From CAVQBJ01 sp963724405 (lineage in GTDB: Bacteria; Actinomycetota; Thermoleophilia; Solirubrobacterales; Solirubrobacteraceae), in contig CAVRUQ010000006.1 in the NCBI GenBank assembly GCA_963724405.1, positions 310,001-374,000 of the forward strand: a stretch of 64,000 nt of DNA. The letters run 5' to 3'. Both the position numbers and the translations under genes were made by a program. Positions 33,563 to 40,998 of the stretch are shown piece after piece. Numbering within the stretch: the stretch's first letter is position 1; each line of letters opens with the position of its first letter. The notes under the pieces were generated by a model, which had not been told where the DNA came from, did no database searches, and worked only from the letters and a program-made list of their open reading frames with translations.

Positions 33563-34573
33563 TTGTTCCTGCTTGCCAACGTCATTCAGAGCGCGTTCTC
33601 GCCGCTGATCGACGCGTTCGCGGCCGTCCTCGTCTTCCTCCACAACGACGTGTTCGTGTTGGGCCGGAGTTGGGGTCTCGCGATCATCGGCCTGACGGTG
33701 CTCGTGCGACTCGTGCTGCTGCCGCTGACGATGAAGCAGTTCCGCTCGATGCAGAAGATGCAGCTCATCGCGCCGCAGATGAAGGAGGTGCAGGCCAAGT
33801 ACAAGGACGACAAGCAGCGCCAGTCCGAGGAGATGATGAAGCTCTACAAGGAGCACGGGGTGAACCCGTTCGCCTCCTGCCTGCCGCTGGTGCTGCAGTT
33901 GCCGGTGCTCATCTCGCTGTTCTACGCGCTGCGCCAGAACCTGAAGGTCGACATCTGTGGGCCGCAGATCGCCCACCATTTCGGCCATCTGACGATCAAG
34001 ACGGTCTCGGCGGCGCAGATCCAGAGCGTGAGCTGCAACCAGGTCGCCCCGGGGTCGGCGAAGTTCCTCTTCATCCCCGACATCACGGCGCAGGCGACCG
34101 GGGTCGTGCTCATCGTCCTGCTCGCGCTCTACATCGGCTCGCAGTTGGCCTCGACGCTGCTGATGTCCGCGAGCGCCGATCCGAACCAGCGGCGGATGAT
34201 GATCCTGCTGCCGCTCGTGTTCACGGCGTTCATCTTCCGGTTCCCCGCCGGTGTGCTCGTGTACTGGATCACGACGAACCTGTGGACGCTCGGGCAGCAG
34301 TACTTCGTGCGCCGCACGATGGGCGTGCCGCCGGCGCCTCCGAACGGGGGGTCGAACGGTGGTGGGAAGGGTGGTGTACTGAGCGGGCTTCTTCCGAGCC
34401 GCGCCACCGCGGAGCCCGAGGAGGAGCTCGCGACCGTTGCTGCCGTCGGCGCGGGCGCGGGGGCGGCGACGAAGGCGAAGGCCGCGAAGAGCCCGACGAC
34501 GCCCGCGTCGACGGCAGCTGCACCGCCCCCACCGCCGCGGCGGAAGAAGAAGCGCTCGGGCCGCCGGCGATGA
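33563..34573 (+). CDS. yidC: Membrane protein insertase YidC
   Basis: 336 residues from TTG with no obvious Shine-Dalgarno, as the preceding bases are C-rich. Five or so membrane helices; YidC/Oxa1 core from about 35 with VLVRLVLLPLTMKQFRSMQKMQ (containing the hydrophilic-groove Arg), VNPFASCLPLVLQLPVLISLFYALRQN and RFPAGVLVYWITTNLWTLGQQ. A basic Lys/Arg-rich tail could contact ribosomes. Overlaps jag by 4 bases (ATGA). Confidence 0.96.
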   Translation: MFLLANVIQSAFSPLIDAFAAVLVFLHNDVFVLGRSWGLAIIGLTVLVRLVLLPLTMKQFRSMQKMQLIAPQMKEVQAKYKDDKQRQSEEMMKLYKEHGVNPFASCLPLVLQLPVLISLFYALRQNLKVDICGPQIAHHFGHLTIKTVSAAQIQSVSCNQVAPGSAKFLFIPDITAQATGVVLIVLLALYIGSQLASTLLMSASADPNQRRMMILLPLVFTAFIFRFPAGVLVYWITTNLWTLGQQYFVRRTMGVPPAPPNGGSNGGGKGGVLSGLLPSRATAEPEEELATVAAVGAGAGAATKAKAAKSPTTPASTAAAPPPPPRRKKKRSGRRR

Positions 34574-35052
34574 GCGCCGAGCCCGACACGCCGGACGAGG
34601 CACCGCCGGCCGAGCAGCTGCAGGACCTGCTCGAGGAGATCGTCGAGGCGCTCGGCCTCGAGGCGCGGGTCGATGTGCGCGAGACGACCGGCGAGTTGGC
34701 CGGGAACATCGAGGGCGAGGGAGTTGGCCTGGTCATCGGGCGCCGGGGCCAGACGATCGATGCGCTACAGCATCTCGCGCAGCGGATCGTGTTCCGGGGT
34801 GGGCCGGGCGAGACGCGGATCACGATCGATGCGGACGGCTACCGGGCCCGCCGGCGCGAGACGCTCGAGTCGGAGGCCGATGAGGCGGCCGAGGAGGCGC
34901 TGCGCAGTGGCGCGCCTGTCGAGCTGGAGGCGATGCCGGCATCGGAGCGGCGGATCGTGCACGAGTACCTGCGCGACCGCGGCGACGTCGAGACATACAG
35001 CGTGGGCGAGGAGCCGGACCGGTATCTCGTCGTCGCGCCGCTCGGCGACTGA
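34570..35052 (+). CDS. jag: Jag/KhpB RNA-binding protein (KH plus R3H)
   Basis: 160 residues. KH domain with EGVGLVIGRRGQTIDALQHL near 50-70, then the R3H domain near 95-150 with LEAMPASERRIVHEYLRDR. The N-terminal Jag_N domain is absent, as in many actinobacteria. KhpB-type proteins bind RNA and affect cell elongation. Start overlaps the yidC stop. Confidence 0.94.
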   Translation: MSAEPDTPDEAPPAEQLQDLLEEIVEALGLEARVDVRETTGELAGNIEGEGVGLVIGRRGQTIDALQHLAQRIVFRGGPGETRITIDADGYRARRRETLESEADEAAEEALRSGAPVELEAMPASERRIVHEYLRDRGDVETYSVGEEPDRYLVVAPLGD

Positions 35053-35135
35053 GCGACGCAGCGGCCCGGCTGTTCGCGACGTCGCAGGCAACCGCACGCA
35101 GCGGCCTGGTGTTGTGGCCGCCGCCTGAGACGAAC

Positions 35136-35163
35136 GTTTCACGTTTTACTCGACGGTGAAACA
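35136..35163. other. parS-like half sites split by 13 bases
   Basis: GTTTCAC (35136-35142) and GTGAAACA (35156-35163) are the two halves of the bacterial parS palindrome TGTTTCACGTGAAACA, but 13 bases lie between them instead of the halves abutting. Located 9 bases before the LAGLIDADG-type gene and 1.2 kb before parA. It may be a degenerate parS or a simple hairpin. Confidence 0.35.
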
Positions 35164-35171
35164 ATCGGGCC

Positions 35172-35558
35172 ATGGCCGAGTTGACGGACTTCGAGCGTGG
35201 TGTCGTTGTGGGGATCCTCATCGGTGAGGGGTCCTTCGGCGGCGACGGCAAGCAACCGCAGGTGGCGTTGCGCATGCACGTGCGCCACGAGGCGCTGTTC
35301 CACTGGCTGGTTGCGCGCTTTCCACGCTCCCGCCTGTACGGCCCATACGGGCACGGCGGACGCAGCTACTACCAGTGGATGGCCCGCGGCCCGGCGCTCG
35401 TCGACGACCTGCTGCCCGTCTTGCGCCTCGCGCTGACCGACGACATCGACGGCTATGCCGCGCAGCGCCTGCGCGAGATGTGCCGGCGCTACGCCGAGTT
35501 CATCGAGCGCCGGGAGGCGCTCAGCGCGAGGGCGGCACGGGACGCGCATGACGCTTGA
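35172..35558 (+). CDS. Small single-motif LAGLIDADG-type protein
   Basis: 128 residues. Residues 8-25 read ERGVVVGILIGEGSFGGD, the form of the LAGLIDADG helix plus following acidic residue seen in homing endonucleases and WhiA-like domains. The rest (HVRHEALFHWLVARFPRSRLYGPY, then RSYYQWMARG) follows the usual single-domain layout, where two copies would be needed to make a dimeric nuclease. No intron or intein is evident around it. It is inserted between jag and rsmG and overlaps rsmG by 11 bases, so it may have been domesticated into the operon. Activity is unknown; DNA binding is the safe prediction. Confidence 0.8.
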   Translation: MAELTDFERGVVVGILIGEGSFGGDGKQPQVALRMHVRHEALFHWLVARFPRSRLYGPYGHGGRSYYQWMARGPALVDDLLPVLRLALTDDIDGYAAQRLREMCRRYAEFIERREALSARAARDAHDA

Positions 35559-36279
35559 ACTCGGCCTGCCGGCCCGCGCTCGGCTCACCGAGTTGGCCCG
35601 CGCTCACGATCTCGACGAGACGCAGTCCGGCCGGCTCGGCGCGCTCCTGGAGATGGTTGCCGGCGACCCGCTCGCTCCGACCACGGTCCGGGATCCGGCG
35701 GTGGCCGTCGACCAGCACGTCGCGGACTCGCTCGTCGCTCTCGAGGTGCCCGCCGTGCGCGGCGCGCACACGGCCGCCGACCTCGGTGCGGGCGCCGGGC
35801 TGCCGGGCCTCGCGCTCGCCGCCGCGTTGCCGGAGTGCCAGTGGTCGCTCGTCGAGAGCGTCAAGCGCAAGGTGGCCTTCATCGAGCGGGCGATCGCGGC
35901 CATGGGGCTGACCAACGCGCACGCCGTCAACGCCCGGGCCGAGGAGTGGCGTGCGGGCTGTGGCGCCAACGACCTCGTCACGGCACGCGCGGTGGCGTCG
36001 GCGCCGGTCGTGCTCGAATACGCCGCCCCGCTGCTTCGCCTCGGTGGGTCGCTCGTCGACTGGCGAACGCGGATGGCGGCCGACGAACGGTCGTCCGCGA
36101 CTGGGGCCGGGGCGACCCTCGGCCTGGAAATCCACGAGTCGCGCGCGGTCACGCCATTCGCCGGAGCGCATTCGCGACATCTGTACGTGTACGTGAAGGT
36201 TCGGGAGACGCCGGATCGCTTCCCCCGTAGGCCAGGAACCGCCCGAAAACGACCACTCGGAGCCTCAACTGGAGGTTGA
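35548..36279 (+). CDS. rsmG: 16S rRNA (guanine527-N7)-methyltransferase RsmG
   Basis: 243 residues. SAM-dependent methyltransferase of G527 in 16S rRNA. SAM site AADLGAGAGLPGLALAAALP near 75, substrate region VESVKRKVAFIERA, and NDLVTARAVASAPVVLEYAAPLL. The usual VDQHVADSL (for the IxxHxxDSL motif) is present near 52. The C-terminal 25 residues are basic and not conserved. Confidence 0.95.
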   Translation: MTLELGLPARARLTELARAHDLDETQSGRLGALLEMVAGDPLAPTTVRDPAVAVDQHVADSLVALEVPAVRGAHTAADLGAGAGLPGLALAAALPECQWSLVESVKRKVAFIERAIAAMGLTNAHAVNARAEEWRAGCGANDLVTARAVASAPVVLEYAAPLLRLGGSLVDWRTRMAADERSSATGAGATLGLEIHESRAVTPFAGAHSRHLYVYVKVRETPDRFPRRPGTARKRPLGASTGG

Positions 36280-36353
36280 CCGATATCGTTCGCTTCCGAA
36301 CCATGCCCGCCTCACAACCGGACCCGACCGCAAACACCGCTAGCTTCTCTGCC

Positions 36354-37112
36354 ATGGGCACGGTGTATGCGATCGCCAACCAGAAGGGCGGTGTCGGAAA
36401 GACGACCACCGCCGTGAACGTCGGGGCGTGCATCGCGGAGGCCGGCTACGAGACGCTCCTCGTCGACGTGGACCCGCAGGCCAACGCGACGGTCGGCCTC
36501 GGCCTGGCTCGCTCGACCGCCCCGGCGCTGTACGACGTCCTCGCCGGCGATGTCCCCGCGACCGAGGCCGTGCACCGCTCCGCGATCGAGCGCCTGCACG
36601 TGCTGCCGGCCGGTGCCGGGCTCGCCGGCGCGAATGTCGAGCTCCCGCGACTGCCGGGATCCGAACGGCGGCTGCGTGATGCGCTCGCCTCCGTGCGCGA
36701 CCGCTACGCGTACGTGCTGCTCGACTGCCCCCCGTCGCTCGGTCCGCTCACCGTCAACGCGCTCGTCGCCGCCGACCGCGTGATCATCCCGGTCCAGACC
36801 GAGTACTTCGCCCTCGAGGGCCTGGCGGGCCTGCTCGACACGCTGTCGCTCATCCGCCGCGAGCTCAATCCGCGCCTCACGGTCGCCGGGATGCTGCTCA
36901 CCATGCACGACGGTCGCACGCGGCTCGCACGCGACGTCGAGCGGGAGGTGCGCGAGCACTTCCCCGACCTCGTCTTCGACACGGTCATCCCGCGCAGCGT
37001 GCGCGTCGGAGAGGCGCCGAGCTTCGGCCTGCCGGTGACCCACCACGATCCCCACAGCGCCGGGGCGGAGGCGTACTTCGAGCTTGCCAAGGAGGTGGCC
37101 GCACGTGGCTGA
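36354..37112 (+). CDS. parA: Chromosome-partitioning ATPase ParA (Soj)
   Basis: 252 residues from the ATG giving MGTVYAIANQKGGVGKTTTAVN, the conserved ParA N-terminus. In-frame starts further up (ATG 36303, TTG 36276 overlapping rsmG) would add up to 26 non-conserved residues; none has a well-placed Shine-Dalgarno. Deviant Walker A KGGVGKTT, A' LLVDVDPQANAT and B YVLLDCPPSLG are present. Works with ParB to segregate origins. Confidence 0.95.
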   Translation: MGTVYAIANQKGGVGKTTTAVNVGACIAEAGYETLLVDVDPQANATVGLGLARSTAPALYDVLAGDVPATEAVHRSAIERLHVLPAGAGLAGANVELPRLPGSERRLRDALASVRDRYAYVLLDCPPSLGPLTVNALVAADRVIIPVQTEYFALEGLAGLLDTLSLIRRELNPRLTVAGMLLTMHDGRTRLARDVEREVREHFPDLVFDTVIPRSVRVGEAPSFGLPVTHHDPHSAGAEAYFELAKEVAARG

Positions 37113-37995
37113 CAGGCGACGAGGCATGGGACGCGGCCTGGCCGCGATCCTCGCCGTATCAGAGGACGAGGACACGGCCGACGAGCTGCGCGAGCTGCCG
37201 ACCGATCTCATCGCCCCCAACCCCCGCCAGCCGCGCCGGCGCTTCGACGAGGCCGCGCTCGCCGGCCTGGCGGACTCGCTCCGCTCGCGCGGCGTGATCC
37301 AGCCGATCCTCGTTCGCCCCCGCGCCGAGGGGACATATGAGCTGATCGCCGGCGAACGGCGCTGGCGGGCCGCGCAGATGGCCGACCTCGAGACCATCCC
37401 GGCGCTCGTGCGACCGCACGACGACGCCTCCGTGCTCGAGCTCGCGCTCGTCGAGAACATGGCCCGCGAGGACCTCAACCCGGTCGAGGAGGCGCGGGCC
37501 TGCGCCGCCCTCGTCGAGGAGCTCGGACTCACCCGCGAGGACGTCGGTCGTCGCGTTGGTCGCAGCCGCGTCGCGGTCTCGAACCTGCTGCGCCTGCTCG
37601 ACCTCCCCGACGAGGCGCTCGAGATGCTCGAGCAGGGCGTCCTGAGCGAGGGGCACGGCCGCGCGTTGCTGCTCGCCGAGGATCATGGCGCGCGGCGGCG
37701 GCTCGCCCGCAGCGCGGCGGCCGACGGCTGGTCGGTGCGCACGCTCGAAGCCCGCGCCCGGGACGCAAACGACTCCGGCGCCGACGCTCCGCTGCGCGTC
37801 TCCGCGCGCCCGGCGGTCCATCCCGACCAGGACGAGGCGGCGGCCGAGATCGCCGAGACCCTCGGTGCCGCTCTCGGGTCGGACGTTCGCGTGCGCGTGA
37901 CTCGCGGTGGGCGCTATCGGGTCGAGCTCGAGGTGGCCTCGCCGGAGGAGGCGGCCGAGATCGCCGGGCGCGTTCGGTCGTCCGCCGCGGGCTAA
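37105..37995 (+). CDS. parB: Chromosome-partitioning protein ParB (Spo0J)
   Basis: 296 residues from GTG with AGGAGG nine to ten bases upstream, overlapping parA by 8 bases. N-terminal MGRGLAAIL motif, then the CTPase domain with NPRQPRRRFDE, LIAGERRWRAAQ and ENMAREDLNPVEEA (the GERRxRA and ENxxRxxLxPxEEA boxes), and a helix-turn-helix near 140 (VGRRVGRSRVAVSNLLRLL) for parS binding. C-terminal dimerisation region. No intact parS palindrome was spotted in the window. Confidence 0.96.
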   Translation: MADRRRGMGRGLAAILAVSEDEDTADELRELPTDLIAPNPRQPRRRFDEAALAGLADSLRSRGVIQPILVRPRAEGTYELIAGERRWRAAQMADLETIPALVRPHDDASVLELALVENMAREDLNPVEEARACAALVEELGLTREDVGRRVGRSRVAVSNLLRLLDLPDEALEMLEQGVLSEGHGRALLLAEDHGARRRLARSAAADGWSVRTLEARARDANDSGADAPLRVSARPAVHPDQDEAAAEIAETLGAALGSDVRVRVTRGGRYRVELEVASPEEAAEIAGRVRSSAAG

Positions 37996-38122
37996 GCGCC
38001 AGCGCGAGGTGGCGTTGTGCGCGGCGGGCCCGTCGCGCACAGCGGAACGACGTCGTTTCGGTGGGCGCGGGTCGACGGAGGGCCGCTAGAATCGTCCGTC
38101 GCGCGCCGTGGGTCGCGCACGA

Positions 38123-38196
<74 letters not shown>

Positions 38197-38197
38197 T

Positions 38198-38230
38198 GAC
38201 GGAAGTGGCTGCTGTTGGGCCCCTTCCGTC
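38198..38230 (+). terminator. Hairpin downstream of tRNA-Ile
   Basis: GACGGAA/TTCCGTC pair around an 19-base loop, immediately after the tRNA. A second small stem (GGCGC/GCGCC) and a T-rich run (38257-38264) follow, consistent with termination. Confidence 0.6.
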
Positions 38231-38264
38231 GTTGGCGCTCCGCGCCCAGCTGGCCCTTTCTTTT

Positions 38265-38754
38265 CTATGGAAGAGGGGCGCGGACATGAGCAGCGCCTGC
38301 TGAGGCACGAACGCCCTGCTCAGGGCGGGGATGTGCCATTCGGTGGGAGCGCCACATCGGCCTCATGTGTCCCCAGAATGGCCCGCCCTGCAGCGAGGCG
38401 GACGGTCGTCCGCGAGTTGGGATGGCATCACCGACCTTGCCTGGGACGAGTGCGTGGTCGCCCATATGGAGGGGTGGTTGTCAAGGGGTAGGGGTTGATG
38501 GCCATTGTGTGGTTGGTGGTGGTGGTTGTGGTTGCGGCTTGCGGGGCGGTCCGGGTGTCCGCGGGTTCGCGACGGTGGTCATGCTCATATTCGGGGGCTG
38601 GGTACCCCAAGACCTTGGTTCGTCGCACGTCCGCCGTCTAAAGTCGAGCGCGCCGCCGGTGGGCGGTGCTCAGGCGACAAATCGCGGAGTTGTTGTGCGC
38701 GAGCCGGGGACACTCCGGGCCGCCTCGCCAGCCGCAACGGGTTGTCGTCGAGGG
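38265..38754. other. 490-bp gap without a convincing gene, tRNA to IS110
   Basis: No recognisable protein. One plus-strand frame from ATG 38498 to TAA 38641 would encode 47 residues beginning with a hydrophobic run (AIVWLVVVVVVAACGAV), but the Shine-Dalgarno is poor and the Val run reflects a GTG/GTT simple repeat (38505-38540). Part of this stretch probably belongs to the noncoding end of the adjacent IS110-type element. Confidence 0.5.
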
Positions 38755-39960
38755 TTAGCGTGAGTTGGTGAGCCTCCTGCGGGTGGTTGGCGTGTGCTTC
38801 GGTGGGAGCGAGGCTGTGTGCGTGAGGGAGCCTGCCGCCGGCAGGGACACCGGCGCAATCGGGTCGTGCTGAGCGCTCCAGGTGGTGATCTCCCAGCAGT
38901 AGGCGGCGAGCTCGCGGGCGATCGCGACGGCGACGACCCCGTTGGGTTTGCGCCGGGCGTCTTTGAGCTGGCGCCAGCGGGCGTTCAGGCGGCGCTGCGC
39001 GCGCCAGGCGATGTTGATGACCTGCGGTGATTGGCCGCGTTGGCGGCGCTCGAGCGCCTCGCCGACCGCGGGTCCGCGACGGTAGTGGTAGGCCGCCTCG
39101 ATGAGCAGCCGCCGGGCGTGGGTCGAGCCGGCCTTGGTGATCGACCCGAGCCGGCGCTGGCTGCCGCTGGTGCGCTCTGAAGGGACGATCCCGAGGTAGG
39201 AGGAGAGCTGATCGGGGTGATCGAAGCGGTCGAACTCGCCGATCTCGGCGCACAGCCCCAAGGCTGAGAGCGTGTCGATCCCGCGCAGGCACCGCAGCCG
39301 CGCGACCGCCGGTGCGCACGGCGCGCTGTGCGCGAGCTTTGCCAGGTCGGCCTCGACCTGATCGCGGCGGGCGATCAGCACGTCGTGGGCGTGCAGGTAG
39401 TCAGCCAGCGTCGCCTGCGACGCGTGGTCAGCGAACTGCACGCAGGTCAGCCACGAGCGGTGCTTGCGCGACCACGTCTCACCGGGGCCTTCCCAGTAGA
39501 TCTCACGGCGCAGCAGGAACCCCGCAATCCGGTGGCGCGCGCGCATCAGGTCCACGCGGATGTCCTCCCGGCAGCGCACCAGATCGCGCAGCTGCTCACG
39601 CTCGATCGACGGGATCGTGACCAGCGTCAGCTCCCCGGCGCCCAGCAGCCTGGCCAGGCGGATCGCGTCACGCTTATCGGTCTTCACGCGATCGGCGGGC
39701 GGGCGCTCGGTCTTGCTCGGCGCGCACACCCCAAGCTCGATCCCCTCAGCGCGAGCGCGGCGCGCCAGCCCATAACCGGTCGGGCCCGCCTCATACACCA
39801 TCCGCGCCGGCCGCGGCACGCCTCGCAGCCACGGCAGCAACTCGTGCGGACGGCCGACCACCCGCCGCGTCGTCAGCTCGCCCGTCGCCTGGTCAAAGAT
39901 CGCCAGCGTCGACTCGCGCGCGTGCACGTCAAGACCGACCCAACGGATACCGTCAGGCAT
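38755..39960 (-). mobile_element. IS110-family transposase (DEDD type)
   Basis: 401 residues, full length and uninterrupted. N-terminal RuvC-like DEDD domain: WVGLDVHARES (Asp11), YEAGPTGYGL (Glu57), KTDKRDAIRLARLL (Asp95 and Asp98). C-terminal Transposase_20 domain with LRGIDTLSALGLCAEIGEF and the SSYLGIVPSE/GSQRRLGSITKAG region that carries the catalytic Ser. IS110 elements recombine through a structured bridge RNA encoded in their noncoding end rather than terminal inverted repeats, so the element ends cannot be set from sequence alone. Located 560 bp past tRNA-Ile. Confidence 0.95.
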
Positions 39961-40218
39961 CGGCGCTCCTCTCGTAGATGTGGGCCCCGCGCCGAGGCCG
40001 TAATCCTCAGCGCGAAGACTTACCCCGCAGCCTGCGCGGGGAGTGCCGACCCCTTCGACACACCACAGGCCGGTCCTCCATAGTGTCTGAAGCGGTCGCC
40101 CGTTTCGTGCCGGTTGAAGGACCGAAGCGATCGTGCGGCGACGCAGCGCTTCCCGCGTCCACGAGGCGCATTGCCGCGACGCGGCGATGCGGCCGTCGCT
40201 GTCTGCGTCGGCGGTCCT
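39961..40218. other. Noncoding flank upstream of the IS110 transposase, possible bridge-RNA region
   Basis: No gene seen. Contains a perfect hairpin CCCCGC/GCGGGG (40023-40041) within 80 bases of the transposase start. In IS110-group elements the bridge RNA gene lies in this upstream flank. Boundaries unknown. Confidence 0.4.
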
Positions 40219-40692
40219 TTAGCGCGGCTCTAGGACCACGACGGGCAGCTCGCGTCTGGCAATCGACTTGTAGTGCTCGATACCGGAGTAGTTCTCGGCG
40301 AGTCGCGGCCACAGCTCGGCGGTCTCCTGCTCGCTGGCGGGGCGGGCGCGCACGGAGTACGTGTGCCCGTGGACGAGCGCCTGGCCGTCGGGATCCTGCT
40401 GCAAGTTCAACCACCATGCCGGAGGGTGCACCGAGGCGGCGTTGGCGGCAACGACCGCAAAGCCCTGTAGGTGCGGGACGAAGAACAGAGGCGCGTCGCG
40501 GTGTTTGCCGCTACGCCGCCCGGTGGTCCTGAGGACGAGGACGTCGGCCCCAAGCGCACGTCCACCGAGTCGGCCTCCCGTGTGCCGCACGATCCAGGCG
40601 TGCAGTTGTGTCGCGATCGCGCTGCCGGGGCGGTGCGCTAGATGCGGGCTGAGGCGGGCGTAGAGGTTAGCCGCGCGCGACACGCGCGTCAC
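40219..40692 (-). CDS. Deazaflavin (F420)-dependent nitroreductase family protein
   Basis: 157 residues from GTG (a second GTG lies three codons later). The central VLVLRTTGRRSGKHRDAPLFFVP block, then GFAVVAANAASVHPPAWWLNLQQDPDGQALV, is the signature of the split-barrel DDN/nitroreductase family (Pfam F420H(2)_quin_red), which use F420H2 to reduce quinones or nitro-compounds. C-terminus ends YSGIEHYKSIARRELPVVVLEPR, also typical. Single gene after the IS element. Confidence 0.9.
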   Translation of the reverse strand: MTRVSRAANLYARLSPHLAHRPGSAIATQLHAWIVRHTGGRLGGRALGADVLVLRTTGRRSGKHRDAPLFFVPHLQGFAVVAANAASVHPPAWWLNLQQDPDGQALVHGHTYSVRARPASEQETAELWPRLAENYSGIEHYKSIARRELPVVVLEPR

Positions 40693-40998
40693 TCTACCGG
40701 CGAGCAGCCGCCCGGAGCGGCGGCGCCGGACGGCACCGGCCGGTCGAAGCACGGAAGCAATCTCGCGCGGCAAGCACGCTTTCCGCGCGTTGCAGGGGCG
40801 TTGGCCGCGATCCTGTGATGCACCCGCCGCGACGGAAGCAGGTCCCCCGGACCCGTCGGGCGTCGAGGTCTTTTGGTTCGCTGCCCAAGCAGCGGCGTCG
40901 CGTCGGTGATCGTGCTCGTCCGTAGGGAGCGTGTGCCGTTCGCCTACAGACACTGCCGGATCCACGGAGAAGCGAGTGACTTGAGCGGATCGCGTCAG
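40693..40998. other. 306-bp gap, no gene recognised
   Basis: Between the minus-strand cyclase-AAA gene end and the nitroreductase gene start. Nothing with domain-like content was found on either strand. Confidence 0.5.

Noticed and set aside
36276..36353. TTG 36276 as the parA start
   Set aside because: GGAGG is one base away, too close to act, and the added residues are not conserved in ParA.
38265..38465. Minus-strand 66-codon frame after tRNA-Ile
   Set aside because: Pro/Arg/His-rich, no SD and no family resemblance.
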